DNA of 64,000 nt from Sporomusaceae bacterium (GTDB lineage: Bacteria; Bacillota; Negativicutes; UBA1444): NCBI GenBank assembly GCA_018434355.1, contig JAHDPL010000005.1:1-64000 (forward strand). Direction: 5' to 3'. This document shows positions 29,614 through 39,567 of the stretch, piece after piece (within the stretch, counting starts at the first letter, position 1; every line of letters begins with the position of its first letter). The notes below the pieces were generated by a model. That model did not search any database, was not told the DNA's origin, and saw only the letters and a program-made list of their open reading frames with translations. A program made the translations under genes and the position numbers.

Positions 29614-31025
29614 CAAAGTTGTGGGGTGGCCGGTTTACCCGGGACACCGACGCGAGTGTGGAGGAGTTTACCTCCTCCATTTCGTTTGACCAACGCATGT
29701 ATCGTCAGGACATTCTCGGCAGCATGGCGCACGCCCGGATGCTGGGCAAGTGCGGCATCATTACCCAGGCTGAGACCGAACAAATACTTGACGGGCTAAA
29801 ATCAATCCTAACGGATATCGAAGCAGGTAATTTCACGTTTGAAATTGCGTTGGAAGATATCCACATGAATGTCGAAAAGTGCTTGACCGAACGGATCGGC
29901 CCGGTCGGCGGCAAACTGCACACGGCCCGTAGCCGCAATGACCAGGTGGCGCTGGACACCCACATGTACATGAAGACAGCAATACTGGCGATTGCCCGGT
30001 TGATTCATGACATGGAACAGTCGATCGTCGAAGTTGCTGCTGCGCACAAAGAGATTATCCTGCCGGGTTATACGCATTTGCAACGGGCGCAGCCGGTGCT
30101 GCTTTCGCATCATCTGCTGGCATACTTCCAGATGTTGTCGCGGGATTTTGACCGTTTGGCGGGGGTCTGGCAGCGCAGTGATATCATGCCGCTGGGCGCC
30201 GGCGCGCTGGCAGGCACGACGTTTCCGATCGACCGTCAGATGGTCGCCGATGAACTGAAGTTTGCCAAAATCTATGAGAACAGTATGGATGCGGTCAGTG
30301 ACCGGGATTATATCGTAGAGTTCCTGTCGTTTGCCTCGATTCTGATGGTCCATCTGTCGCGGTTGAGTGAAGAGCTGATTCTCTGGTCGTCAACCGAGTT
30401 TTCGTTCATCGAGCTGGATGATGCACATTGCACCGGTTCAAGCATCATGCCGCAAAAGAAAAACCCCGATGTTTGCGAACTGGTTCGCGGCAAGACTGGG
30501 CGGGTAGTCGGCCATCTGATGGCGATGTTGACGACTCTCAAAGGATTGCCGATGACGTACAACAAAGACATGCAGGAAGACAAGGAAGGGTTGTTCGATA
30601 CGATTGACACCCTGAAATTCAGTCTGTCGGTGTATGCGGCGATGCTCAAAGGAATGAAGGTAAACGCAGATCGGATGCGGCAGGTGCTTGACGACGATTT
30701 TTCCAATGCGACCGATATGGCTGACTACCTGGTCCGCAAAGGGCTGCCGTTCCGCGAGGCGCATTCGGTTGTGGGAAAAGCTGTTAGGCTGGCAATCGAA
30801 ACAAAGCGTAATCTGGCCGAACTGGCTCTGGAAGACCTATTGGCTTTGTGTCCGCTGTTCGAAGCCGATATCCTTGCAGCATTAAGAATCGAAACCTGCA
30901 TTGAAGCGCGCAATTCAGCGGGTGGAACATCCTTCGCGCAAGTCAATCTGGCGCTGGAAAAATGTCGACACACGTTGCAGCGGCAGCAGGCGATGATTGA
31001 GACCTATATCCAGGGGAATATCTAG
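29610..31025 (+). CDS. argH: Argininosuccinate lyase
   Basis: 471 residues, GTG start overlapping the argG stop (GTGA). The fumarase-superfamily signature [12 protein letters not shown] lies near residue 275. It releases arginine and fumarate, the last step of the pathway. Confidence 0.98.
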   Translation: MTKLWGGRFTRDTDASVEEFTSSISFDQRMYRQDILGSMAHARMLGKCGIITQAETEQILDGLKSILTDIEAGNFTFEIALEDIHMNVEKCLTERIGPVGGKLHTARSRNDQVALDTHMYMKTAILAIARLIHDMEQSIVEVAAAHKEIILPGYTHLQRAQPVLLSHHLLAYFQMLSRDFDRLAGVWQRSDIMPLGAGALAGTTFPIDRQMVADELKFAKIYENSMDAVSDRDYIVEFLSFASILMVHLSRLSEELILWSSTEFSFIELDDAHCTGSSIMPQKKNPDVCELVRGKTGRVVGHLMAMLTTLKGLPMTYNKDMQEDKEGLFDTIDTLKFSLSVYAAMLKGMKVNADRMRQVLDDDFSNATDMADYLVRKGLPFREAHSVVGKAVRLAIETKRNLAELALEDLLALCPLFEADILAALRIETCIEARNSAGGTSFAQVNLALEKCRHTLQRQQAMIETYIQGNI

Positions 31026-31054
31026 GTCGGCGCCTACGTCGGTGATACAAAAGA

Positions 31055-31096
31055 AAAAGCCCGAATGCGTTGCATGCAGCGTGTTCGGGCTTTTGT
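31055..31096 (+). terminator. Terminator of the arg operon
   Basis: AAAAGCCCGAA (31055-31065) pairs with TTCGGGCTTTT (31084-31094). The loop contains a further short stem. Confidence 0.9.
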
Positions 31097-31373
31097 TGCG
31101 CTGAGGCTGCAAACAAGCCAACCTATACGGTAATGATGCAGAGAAATTAAAAGACGGAGATTGAATGGCGGGGCTAACCAGTGGTCACAGCTTATTACAC
31201 TTGCGCAACAAAAGAATACATTATGCAGCGCGGATTGACAATTTTACGGCAGAGTGATAGAGTTTCTACAAGCAGTATTGTCGATTTTCAGCGGTTTTTC
31301 GGCGAAGAGTAATGCGGACTGTGTTTTTCGCCAGTAAATACAAAAGGGTAATCAGAAAATAGGGGGGAAAGGT
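31097..31373 (+). other. Gap and leader before ilvE
   Basis: No gene is seen between the arg terminator and ilvE. It holds the ilvE promoter and, in the leader, a GGCGAA (31301-31306) / TTCGCC (31327-31332) hairpin. I looked for a T-box (AGGGTGGNACCGCG) and did not find one. Confidence 0.6.
31235..31263 (+). promoter_or_regulatory. Promoter of ilvE
   Basis: TTGACA (31235-31240), a 17-base spacer and TAGAGT (31258-31263). Confidence 0.75.
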
Positions 31374-32447
31374 ATGTCGGAAATCAGCGTACAAATGACC
31401 AATAAACCAGGGACCATGCCTGACGAGGAAAAGCTGGGTTTTGGCACGTACTTTACGGACCATATGTTCGTAATGGATTACCAGACCGGTAAAGGTTGGC
31501 ACTCGCCGAGAATCGTCCCGTACGAAGAGTTTTCTTTGTTCCCGTCGGCGATGGTATTGCACTATGGGCAGGCGATTTTTGAAGGAATGAAGGCGTTCAA
31601 GACCTGCGATAATCGGTTGGTGGTTTTCCGGACCCGCGACTATTTGCAGCGTTTCAATCGTTCGGCGGATATTCTCTGCATTCCCAACATCGATGTGGAT
31701 ACAGTGCAGGCCGGTTTGTTCAAACTGCTGGAAATCGATAAGCGCTGGTTGCCGGGAAAATTGGGAACTTCGATCTATATCCGGCCGTTTATCGTTGCTA
31801 CCGACCCCTATGTGGGCGTGAAGTGTTCGGATACCTATAAACTGTTTATTATTTTATCGCCTTCCGGCACTTATTATGCACAAGGGTTCAATCCGGTCGG
31901 GATCCGGGTCGAGGACAAGTATGTCCGGGCGGTGCCGGGCGGCATTGGCGAAGCCAAGACCCCAGGAAACTATGCGGCAAGCTTGCGCGCCCAGGTGGAA
32001 GCCAAAAAGGAAGGCTACGCCCAGGTGTTGTGGCTGGATGGCGTGGAACGCAAATATGTGGAAGAAGTCGGCACAATGAACATCTTCTTCAAAATCAATG
32101 ATGAACTGATCACTCCGGCCCTGAACGGCAGCATACTTGGCGGTATCACCCGCCGGACCGTGTTGGAGCTTGCCCGTGAATGGGGAATGAAGGTTTCGGA
32201 ACGTCAGATTTCGATCGATGAGATTTTCGCGGCGCATGCCAACGGCACACTGCAAGAAGCGTTTGGTTCCGGCACGGCTGCCGTGATTTCGCCTGTCGGC
32301 GAATTGTCCTGGAAAGGGCAGAAACTGGTGATTAACAATAACCAGACAGGTCCGACTTCGCAAAAATTGTTTGATGCCGTGACCGGCATGCAATACGGTA
32401 CAATGACGGATAACCGCGGCTGGGTCAATACGGTTACGAAACTCTGA
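31374..32447 (+). CDS. ilvE: Branched-chain amino acid aminotransferase
   Basis: 357 residues, fold-type IV PLP enzyme of the longer subgroup. LHYGQAIFEGMKAFK and DGVERKYVEEVGTMNIFF are typical, and the PLP lysine lies in GGIGEAKTPGNYAASL. It interconverts leucine, isoleucine and valine with their 2-oxo acids. GGGGGGAAAGG precedes the ATG. It is flanked by its own promoter and terminator. Confidence 0.95.
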   Translation: MSEISVQMTNKPGTMPDEEKLGFGTYFTDHMFVMDYQTGKGWHSPRIVPYEEFSLFPSAMVLHYGQAIFEGMKAFKTCDNRLVVFRTRDYLQRFNRSADILCIPNIDVDTVQAGLFKLLEIDKRWLPGKLGTSIYIRPFIVATDPYVGVKCSDTYKLFIILSPSGTYYAQGFNPVGIRVEDKYVRAVPGGIGEAKTPGNYAASLRAQVEAKKEGYAQVLWLDGVERKYVEEVGTMNIFFKINDELITPALNGSILGGITRRTVLELAREWGMKVSERQISIDEIFAAHANGTLQEAFGSGTAAVISPVGELSWKGQKLVINNNQTGPTSQKLFDAVTGMQYGTMTDNRGWVNTVTKL

Positions 32448-32463
32448 TTTTAGAGGGTTTCCC

Positions 32464-32491
32464 GCCTCCCGCAGCGCTGCGGGAGGCTTTT
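32464..32491 (+). terminator. Terminator of ilvE
   Basis: GCCTCCCGCAGC (32464-32475) abuts its perfect complement GCTGCGGGAGGC (32476-32487), followed by TTTT. Confidence 0.92.
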
Positions 32492-32571
32492 CTCTGTAAT
32501 GGCTTTGAAGAGGATTTTTATGCCGACGGCGCGAATAAAACACAGAGAAAATTTTTTAAGGAGGACATCGA

Positions 32572-33390
32572 ATGGAGCAGCAGTTTCGCAATATCATACC
32601 GCCGTTTGGCTTGATCGATCTGCTCGATGTCCTGATCGTCGCTTTTGTTCTTTACAAACTGTACGGTTTGATCAAGGACACCCGTGCCGTCACTCTGTTA
32701 AAGGGATTGCTGGTGATTCTGGTTGCTGCGCTGATCAGTAACTGGATGCATCTGAACGCTTTGTACTGGTTGCTCGGCAAAACATTGACAGTGGTCGCCG
32801 TTGCGCTGCCAGTCGTATTTCAACCGGAACTGCGTCGTGCGCTCGAACATATCGGGCGCGGTCGTCTGTTCAGCAAATCGAAGCGGTTAAATGAAGAAGA
32901 GATGCAACTGCTATTTCAAGACCTGGCGAAATCGGCGATTTTGCTGGCGAAAACCAAAACAGGCGCTTTGATTGTCGTGGAGCGTGATACCGGGCTGAAT
33001 GACTATGTGGAAAGCGGTATTCGAATCGACGGAGTGGTATCCAGCGAATTGCTGCTCAACTGTTTTGTCCCGAATACGCCGCTTCATGATGGCGCCTTGA
33101 TTATCCGGGGCAACCGGGTTGTGGCGGCGGGATGTCTGTTGCCGCTGACCGAACGGTCCGGCCTCGATAAAGAGCTGGGGACTCGCCACCGGGCAGCGCT
33201 CGGACTCAGCGAGCAATCCGACGCTATTGTCGTCGTGGTCAGCGAAGAAACCGGTCTGATTTCATTGGCGCTTGGCGGGCGGTTGGAACGTGGTTTCGAT
33301 TATGCATCGTTACAGTCGCGGCTGGAAGAATTGTTTGCTTCAAAAGCACAGGGCCTGTCGGACTACATCAATCGGAGGAATGACAGGTAA
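32572..33390 (+). CDS. cdaA: Diadenylate cyclase CdaA
   Basis: 272 residues. Three N-terminal membrane segments (about 10-90) are followed by the DAC domain with its two active motifs, DGALIIRG and RHRAALGLSEQSDA. It makes c-di-AMP from two ATP. It opens the cdaA-cdaR-(FAD enzyme)-glmM operon, in which CdaR and GlmM are known modulators of its activity. Confidence 0.97.
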   Translation: MEQQFRNIIPPFGLIDLLDVLIVAFVLYKLYGLIKDTRAVTLLKGLLVILVAALISNWMHLNALYWLLGKTLTVVAVALPVVFQPELRRALEHIGRGRLFSKSKRLNEEEMQLLFQDLAKSAILLAKTKTGALIVVERDTGLNDYVESGIRIDGVVSSELLLNCFVPNTPLHDGALIIRGNRVVAAGCLLPLTERSGLDKELGTRHRAALGLSEQSDAIVVVVSEETGLISLALGGRLERGFDYASLQSRLEELFASKAQGLSDYINRRNDR

Positions 33391-34310
33391 TGAACTATTT
33401 TTTGGGACGCAACCTGGTGCCGAAATTGTTGGCAGTATTGGTTGCACTGGTAATCTGGGTATTTGTGATGAATGAACAGAATCCGCCGCTGGACGGGACG
33501 TTTCAAGTCGCCTTGAGCAGTCGGAACCTGGCGGAAGATATGTTGGTCGTAGAAGCGCCGACAACGGTCAGGGTCAAGGTTCGAGGTTTGCGCAACGCGA
33601 TTGCCGGAGCTTCCGGCAAGGATTTTAAGGCGACTGTCGATGTCAAAGGTTTGGCGGCCGGGCAATACAGCCTGCCGATAACGGTAGCGGCGCCGAGTGG
33701 CTATGAAGTGGTGGAAGTCAACCCGGATAAGGCAACAATAAAACTGGATGCGGTCCGATCCCGTCGTTTTACGGTTGAGGCGCGACTGTCGGGACCGCTG
33801 GTTGGCGAGATGGTGTTGGGGCAGGTAGAAATTCGGCCGGCTGCGGTGACGATTACCGGACCAATGAACCAGTTGGACGCCATAGAAAAAGTCGTGGCCC
33901 CGGTAGAGATCCGCGGGCGAACGCCGGCTTTTTCGCAGGATGCTAGACTGGTTTTGCTTAATGCCGAGGGAAATGAAATCAAAAACCTGAAAGTTGAACC
34001 AGGACAGGTAACCATAGCAGGCAATTTGGAAACTGGTACAATCAGCCGGCAAGTGGACGTGAAAACGGTTCTGTCCGGTAATTTGCCGGCAGGAACCTTA
34101 CTGCGGCGGGTGTTTACTGAACCATCTAAAATTGAAATCAAAGGTCCGAAAGAAATTGTCGACCGCATCGCTGCGGTGGCGACAGAGCCGATTTCACTGG
34201 AGGGGATCACCCGTGATGTTACGAAGGAAGTACCCCTGCAGCTGCAACCCGGACTGACCGTCGTAAAGAAAACGGTGATGGTGCGGATCACTGTAGGTCA
34301 GGGACCCTGA
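33390..34310 (+). CDS. cdaR: CdaR, YbbR-domain regulator of CdaA
   Basis: 306 residues: one membrane anchor at about 9-27 (VPKLLAVLVALVIWVFV), then repeated YbbR-type beta domains outside the membrane. It starts in a TAATG overlap with cdaA. In other Firmicutes CdaR binds and regulates CdaA. Confidence 0.93.
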   Translation: MNYFLGRNLVPKLLAVLVALVIWVFVMNEQNPPLDGTFQVALSSRNLAEDMLVVEAPTTVRVKVRGLRNAIAGASGKDFKATVDVKGLAAGQYSLPITVAAPSGYEVVEVNPDKATIKLDAVRSRRFTVEARLSGPLVGEMVLGQVEIRPAAVTITGPMNQLDAIEKVVAPVEIRGRTPAFSQDARLVLLNAEGNEIKNLKVEPGQVTIAGNLETGTISRQVDVKTVLSGNLPAGTLLRRVFTEPSKIEIKGPKEIVDRIAAVATEPISLEGITRDVTKEVPLQLQPGLTVVKKTVMVRITVGQGP

Positions 34311-34311
34311 T

Positions 34312-35928
34312 ATGGGCGGCAATAAGCTGACAACGGTTCGCATCAATAATTTCAGGGTTTCCATCGATGAACGGGAGGCGTTGGAAACCCTGATTTCTGT
34401 GCGTTTGAAAATCGGTCGACGCCAACTGCAAAACCTGCGTATCGTGCGCAAGGCGCTTGATGCACGTCGCGAAGGAAAGATTTCCTTTGTTTATACGGCG
34501 GAGGTAGAGATCGCTGGAGTTGCCGAGCAATGGAAGGACCGTTGGCTGACAGACAAGAATATTTCGCTTGTTGAACCGCAAATAGCCAAAGACACGATTC
34601 CAGGTTCGCTGCGGCTAACGGAGCGGCCGGTCGTGGTTGGGTTTGGTCCGGCAGGCATGTTTGCCGCGTTGACGTTGGCGCGCTATGGATACAAGCCGCT
34701 AGTGCTGGAACGCGGACCGGATGTGGACGAACGGCAGTTGGCGGTGCAGAAGTTTTGGCAACAGGGCATCCTCGATGAAACCGCCAATGTGCAGTTTGGC
34801 GAAGGTGGCGCCGGTACTTTTTCCGATGGAAAGCTGACAACCCGCGTTCATGACCCGATGATGAACCAAGTGCTCGACGCCTTGGTCGAGGCAGGCGCAC
34901 CGCCGGAAATCAAATACTGGTATAAACCGCACGTGGGGACAGATCGGTTGCGGCAGGTCGTAAAAAAGATTCGCCAACAGATTATCAGCCTTGGCGGCGA
35001 AGTCAGATTTGGCCGGCAAGTGACTGATTTGCGCATAGAAGCGGGCGTGCTGACGGGGTTAACTGTCAATGGCGGCCCAATCATCGATTGTTCTGTGGCT
35101 CTTCTGGGGATCGGGCATAGTGCGCGCGACACTTATCGACAATTGCAGCGACTGGGTGTTGCGATGGAAGCGAAACCTTTTTCGATCGGTGTGCGGATTG
35201 AACATCCCCAGGAATTGATCGACCGGTCGCAATATGGGGCGGCGGCCGGGCATCCGACGTTAGGCGCGGCTGACTATTCACTGGTCTATCATGATCGTCT
35301 GGCCGGTCGGACGGCGTATTCTTTTTGTATGTGTCCCGGTGGCATGGTGATCGGAGCGGCGTCGGAATCCGGCGGCGTGGTAGTCAACGGCATGAGTCAT
35401 TACAATCGGGCCTCGGGTTTGGCGAACAGTGCATTGGCGGTCAATGTTACTCCGGATGATTTTGGCGGCGGAGTATTGGACGGAGTCGAGTTTCAACGTC
35501 ACTACGAAAGGAAGGCGTTTGAAATCGCCGGACGTTCTTATTTTGCGCCAATGCAGACAGTCGGCGGATTTTTGCATAACCAGACCAGTGCGACAAAGCT
35601 GGTGCAACCCAGTTATGGTCCAGGCGTAAAAGCCGTAAACCTGGATGAATGTCTGCCGGAGTTTGTTGCTGCATCACTTAGGCGGGCCTTACCCGATTTT
35701 GGCCGCAAAATTCGCGGATTCGACCATCCTGGGGCTGTGATGACCGGAGTTGAGACCCGGACCTCTGCGCCACTAAGGATTTTGCGGGGCGACGACCGCA
35801 GCTCGCTGAATGTGGCCGGCCTGTATCCGATGGGCGAAGGGGCAGGCTACGCAGGGGGCATTATGAGCGCGGCAATTGACGGGATGCATGCGGCATATGC
35901 GGTGATCAGTAAATTTAAGCCGATTTGA
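34312..35928 (+). CDS. FAD-dependent oxidoreductase of unknown substrate (COG2509 type)
   Basis: 538 residues. An N-terminal region of about 100 residues precedes the dinucleotide fold VVVGFGPAGMFAALTLARYG (about 106-125). Then comes the family motif FGEGGAGTFSDGKLTTR (about 163-179), and near the end YPMGEGAGYAGGIMSAAIDG, the FAD-binding C-terminal motif. The substrate is unknown. It lies one base after the cdaR stop and before glmM, a position often seen in related genomes. Confidence 0.88.
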   Translation: MGGNKLTTVRINNFRVSIDEREALETLISVRLKIGRRQLQNLRIVRKALDARREGKISFVYTAEVEIAGVAEQWKDRWLTDKNISLVEPQIAKDTIPGSLRLTERPVVVGFGPAGMFAALTLARYGYKPLVLERGPDVDERQLAVQKFWQQGILDETANVQFGEGGAGTFSDGKLTTRVHDPMMNQVLDALVEAGAPPEIKYWYKPHVGTDRLRQVVKKIRQQIISLGGEVRFGRQVTDLRIEAGVLTGLTVNGGPIIDCSVALLGIGHSARDTYRQLQRLGVAMEAKPFSIGVRIEHPQELIDRSQYGAAAGHPTLGAADYSLVYHDRLAGRTAYSFCMCPGGMVIGAASESGGVVVNGMSHYNRASGLANSALAVNVTPDDFGGGVLDGVEFQRHYERKAFEIAGRSYFAPMQTVGGFLHNQTSATKLVQPSYGPGVKAVNLDECLPEFVAASLRRALPDFGRKIRGFDHPGAVMTGVETRTSAPLRILRGDDRSSLNVAGLYPMGEGAGYAGGIMSAAIDGMHAAYAVISKFKPI

Positions 35929-35965
35929 CACAGATCTGATGACAGCAATTACAGGAGGAATTATT

Positions 35966-37306
35966 ATGGCGAGATTATTTGGTACGGATGGCGTACGTGG
36001 CATAGCGAATACGGAACTTACACCGGAACTTGCGTTTCGGTTGGGATGGGCGGCAGCCTATTATTTTGGCCGCGAGCATGCGGATCCGCAGTTTATGATC
36101 GGCCGCGATACCCGAGTTTCCGGTCAGATGCTGGAAGCAGCCCTGGCGGCGGGGATTTGTTCAGCCGGCGGTCATGCAGTGCTACTGGGAGTCATTCCCA
36201 CGCCGGGTGTGGCCTGGCTGACCAGTACATCGGGATCTGCGGCCGGGGTGGTGATTTCGGCGTCCCATAATCCTTTTGCCGACAACGGGATCAAATTTTT
36301 CAGCGGCAATGGTTATAAACTGCCGGACGCAGTAGAAGATGAACTGGAAGAATTGGTCGCACGCGGCATGGAAACCCTGCCACGTCCCACCGGCAAGGCT
36401 GTGGGAGGGATTGTGCACCAACCAGAGCGGATTCGTGAGTACGAAGATTTTCTCTGCAGCACGGTCAAGACAGAACTGACAGGGTTAAAGGCAGTCATCG
36501 ATTGCGCCAATGGCGCTGCTTATGCGGCGGCGCAATCGGTTCTTACCCGGTTGGGCATGGAGCTTTGCGTGTTGAATGCAGAGCCTGACGGATTCAATAT
36601 CAATGCCCAGTGCGGCTCGACCCACATGGAGGGATTGCAGGCCGCCGTTCTTGCCCGGCAGGCAGATATCGGCCTGGCTTTTGACGGCGATGCCGACCGC
36701 TGTCTGGCAGTAGATGAAACAGGCCAGTTGGTGGATGGCGATCAGATCATGGTGATTCTGGCCAATGAACTGTTGCAACGCAATGCGCTAAAACAAGCGA
36801 CGCTGGCTACCACCGTCATGAGCAACATCGGGTTGCATCAAGCAATCAAAAATGCCGGCGGTCAAGTCATGGTCACGTCGGTCGGCGACCGTTATGTACT
36901 GGAAGCAATGCAAAAAAATGGACTGTCGCTGGGTGGCGAACAATCGGGACATATCATCTTTGGTGAATACAGCACAACCGGCGATGGACTGATGACTGCC
37001 CTGCAATTGCTAGCGGCGCTGAAACGCAGCGGAAAACAGTTATCCCATTTGGGCGGATTGATGACGCGGTTTCCTCAAGTATTGGTCAATGTGCGGGTAA
37101 ACAGCAAGGCCGGCTGGGAAACGAATGCGAAAATTACTGCTGCCGTGCAAGCGGCAGAGCAACAACTAGGCGATATGGGACGCGTGTTGGTTCGCGCATC
37201 CGGCACCGAGCCACTGATCCGGGTGATGGCTGAAGGGCCGGAATTGGCGGAGCTTGAGCAATTGGCCGAACAGGTGGCGCAAGTGATTCGCGGCGAACTT
37301 AATTGA
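35966..37306 (+). CDS. glmM: Phosphoglucosamine mutase
   Basis: 446 residues from ATG 35966 behind ACAGGAGG, giving MARLFGTDGVRGIAN. The phosphoserine loop is ISASHNPFADNG (about 98-109). The metal loop is DGDADR, and the sugar loop GEQSGHII. It converts glucosamine-6-phosphate to glucosamine-1-phosphate and in other species inhibits CdaA. Confidence 0.97.
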   Translation: MARLFGTDGVRGIANTELTPELAFRLGWAAAYYFGREHADPQFMIGRDTRVSGQMLEAALAAGICSAGGHAVLLGVIPTPGVAWLTSTSGSAAGVVISASHNPFADNGIKFFSGNGYKLPDAVEDELEELVARGMETLPRPTGKAVGGIVHQPERIREYEDFLCSTVKTELTGLKAVIDCANGAAYAAAQSVLTRLGMELCVLNAEPDGFNINAQCGSTHMEGLQAAVLARQADIGLAFDGDADRCLAVDETGQLVDGDQIMVILANELLQRNALKQATLATTVMSNIGLHQAIKNAGGQVMVTSVGDRYVLEAMQKNGLSLGGEQSGHIIFGEYSTTGDGLMTALQLLAALKRSGKQLSHLGGLMTRFPQVLVNVRVNSKAGWETNAKITAAVQAAEQQLGDMGRVLVRASGTEPLIRVMAEGPELAELEQLAEQVAQVIRGELN

Positions 37307-37331
37307 CCCGACAGGCTGTTTCAGATACAAT
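37303..37331 (+). promoter_or_regulatory. Promoter of glmS
   Basis: TTGACC (37303-37308) overlaps the glmM stop; a 17-base spacer leads to TACAAT (37326-37331). Confidence 0.8.
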
Positions 37332-37409
37332 GAATGCAAATATGTTTCGGCTTGCCTCAATCTAACAGTAAAGGAGGCGGGACAAACTCGGACGGAGGCG
37401 ACCGGACTC

Positions 37410-37580
37410 ATATAGCGCTGGCACTTTCCAGGAAGGCAAGTGGACGAGGAAGAGGTTTATCGAGTGTTCAGCGGATGCCTCTCGGCTTTCTGCAGTCGCA
37501 GCAACAGACAAAACCTTCGGGCGACCGGCGGGACAAAACTGTTGCAGCAGTAATCGGCAACTTTGTATTGCATGAATTGG
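37410..37580 (+). ncRNA. glmS ribozyme (glucosamine-6-phosphate riboswitch)
   Basis: The 5' UTR of glmS matches the glmS ribozyme core. The cleavage site is A37414/G37415 in TATAGCGCTGG. It is followed by the conserved ACGAGGAAGAGGTTTATCGA (37442-37461) and then a pseudoknot segment with GCGGATGCCTCTCGGC, and a supporting P3/P4 region to about 37575. When glucosamine-6-phosphate binds as cofactor the RNA cuts itself and the downstream mRNA is degraded. The exact 3' edge is approximate. Confidence 0.93.
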
Positions 37581-37593
37581 AGGAATAACATAG

Positions 37594-39423
37594 ATGTGTG
37601 GCATTGTGGGCTATGTAGGCCCTAAGCAGGCTGCGCCATTTTTGCTGGAAGGCATGCGCAAACTGGAGTATCGCGGCTATGATTCGGCCGGCATCGCTGT
37701 GTACAACGGCAAAGAAATCACGGTTGACAAGTGCGTCGGCAGGCTCAGCAGTCTGGAGAAAAAAATCGAAGGCCATCTGCCGCAGGGGCATCTGGGCATC
37801 GGCCATACCCGCTGGGCGACGCATGGTCGTCCTTCGGACACCAACTCGCATCCGCATACCGACTGTCATGGCGACTTTGTCGTTGTGCACAACGGGATTA
37901 TCGAAAACTATCTTCACATCAAAGAGCGACTGCTGGCAAAAGGGCATGTGTTCCTGTCGGAAACCGACACCGAAGTGGTGGCCCACTTAGTCGAGGAATA
38001 CTACCAGGGTGATTTTGTCGCGGCGGTCACAAAAGTACTGGCCGAGATTCAGGGTTCCTACTCACTCGTATTTATGTCGCGGTTTGATCCGGACAAGATT
38101 GTCTGCACCAAGCAGGACAATCCGCTCGTCATTGGTTTGGGTGAGGGCGAAAACTTCATTGCGTCCGACATTCCGGCCATCATCAACCGGACACGGCGCA
38201 CCTTTATCCTCAGTGACGGCGAAATGGCTGTCGTGACCAAAGATTCAGTCTGGGTGACCAATCGGATGGGCGTGCCGGTTTCCAAAAAAGTGTTCGAGGT
38301 CCACTGGGATGCCGAAGCCGCTGAAAAGGGCGGCCACGACCATTTCATGATCAAGGAGATCATCGAGCAACCCAAGGCGTTCCGCGATACGATGACGGCG
38401 CGTGTCGCCAAAGATACCAACCGGATCACATTCGACGAACTGAAATGGACCCGTGAAGATGTCGCCGCCGTGAAAAAAATCATGATCACCGCCTGCGGTA
38501 CAGCATATCATGCCGGATTGGTCGCCAAATACTACATCGAACAATTGGCGCGGATTCCGGTGGAAGTGGACATCGCATCGGAGTTCCGTTACCGCAACCC
38601 GCTGGTCGATTCCAGCACCTTGGTCATTGTGATCAGCCAGTCCGGTGAAACCAGTGACTCACTGGCCGCAATGAAGGAAGCAAAGCGTCTCGGCGCCCGG
38701 ACATTGGCTGTGACCAATGTCGTCGGGTCCTCGATCGCCCGCGAGGCCGACCAGGTGATATATACCTGGGCCGGGCCGGAAATAGCCGTCGCTTCGACCA
38801 AAGCCTATACGACGCAACTGTTGGTCATGTTGATGCTGGCGCTGTATCTGGCTGAGTTGCGGGAAAGTCTGCGCGCCGACCGGCTCCAGTCCATCGTGCA
38901 TGAACTGCGAGAACTGCCGCAAAAGGCGGAAAAGTTTCTGTCCAACGGCCAGGCGGTCAAGACCTTCGCAGAGCAGTATGGGTTCAATGATGATGTGTTT
39001 TTCATCGGCCGCTCGATCGATTATGCGGTTGCGATGGAAGGCGCGCTGAAACTGAAAGAGATTTCCTATATCCATGCCGAGGCGTATGCGGCCGGCGAAC
39101 TCAAGCACGGTACACTGGCGCTGATCATTGAAGGGGTTCCGGTGATTGCGCTGGCAACCCAACGCGATGTTTATGAAAAAACGCTCAGCAATATCAAGGA
39201 AGTCAAGGCACGGGACGCTGTGGTAATCGGTCTGGCGATGGAAGGCGACGACCAGATTGAAAAATATGTCGACCACACCATATTCATTCCGGCCACCGAC
39301 AAGTATTTGGCGCCGATTCTCGCGGTGATCCCGCTGCAACTGTTGGCGTATTACGCCGCAGTGACCCGCGGTTGCGACGTTGATAAGCCACGTAATCTGG
39401 CAAAAAGCGTTACAGTTGAATAA
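37594..39423 (+). CDS. glmS: Glutamine-fructose-6-phosphate aminotransferase
   Basis: 609 residues. The N-terminal glutaminase domain starts CGIVGYVG after Met, with Cys2 as nucleophile. Two SIS domains follow (for example ITACGTAYHAG and VISQSGETSDSLAA). The end is KPRNLAKSVTVE. It makes glucosamine-6-phosphate, the ligand of its own upstream ribozyme. TTGGAGG precedes the ATG. Confidence 0.98.
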   Translation: MCGIVGYVGPKQAAPFLLEGMRKLEYRGYDSAGIAVYNGKEITVDKCVGRLSSLEKKIEGHLPQGHLGIGHTRWATHGRPSDTNSHPHTDCHGDFVVVHNGIIENYLHIKERLLAKGHVFLSETDTEVVAHLVEEYYQGDFVAAVTKVLAEIQGSYSLVFMSRFDPDKIVCTKQDNPLVIGLGEGENFIASDIPAIINRTRRTFILSDGEMAVVTKDSVWVTNRMGVPVSKKVFEVHWDAEAAEKGGHDHFMIKEIIEQPKAFRDTMTARVAKDTNRITFDELKWTREDVAAVKKIMITACGTAYHAGLVAKYYIEQLARIPVEVDIASEFRYRNPLVDSSTLVIVISQSGETSDSLAAMKEAKRLGARTLAVTNVVGSSIAREADQVIYTWAGPEIAVASTKAYTTQLLVMLMLALYLAELRESLRADRLQSIVHELRELPQKAEKFLSNGQAVKTFAEQYGFNDDVFFIGRSIDYAVAMEGALKLKEISYIHAEAYAAGELKHGTLALIIEGVPVIALATQRDVYEKTLSNIKEVKARDAVVIGLAMEGDDQIEKYVDHTIFIPATDKYLAPILAVIPLQLLAYYAAVTRGCDVDKPRNLAKSVTVE

Positions 39424-39437
39424 GTGAAATGAGTCAG

Positions 39438-39469
39438 GCGACGCCGGTTTCATGGCGTCGCTACTTTTT
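39438..39469 (+). terminator. Terminator of glmS
   Basis: GCGACGCC (39438-39445) pairs with GGCGTCGC (39454-39461), followed by TACTTTTTT. Confidence 0.9.
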
Positions 39470-39567
39470 TCAGTAGAGTGCTGGACAATTTCAGACTAGT
39501 AGCATATAATCAAAACATCCCTCCCCGGTCAGGGGGGGTTAAAGAGGTTCCGAAGGAGGCGAGCAGC

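Noticed and set aside
28429-29616. 395-codon open frame on the - strand
   Set aside because: Antisense to argG; the sense protein is unmistakable.
31097-31373. T-box riboswitch before ilvE
   Set aside because: No AGGGTGGNACCGCG antiterminator bulge and no specifier stem could be seen.
39478-39567. N-terminal extension of the iron-sulfur protein
   Set aside because: The Tat signal begins at GTG 39568, which has GAAGGAGG; the extension would bury the signal and has no binding site.
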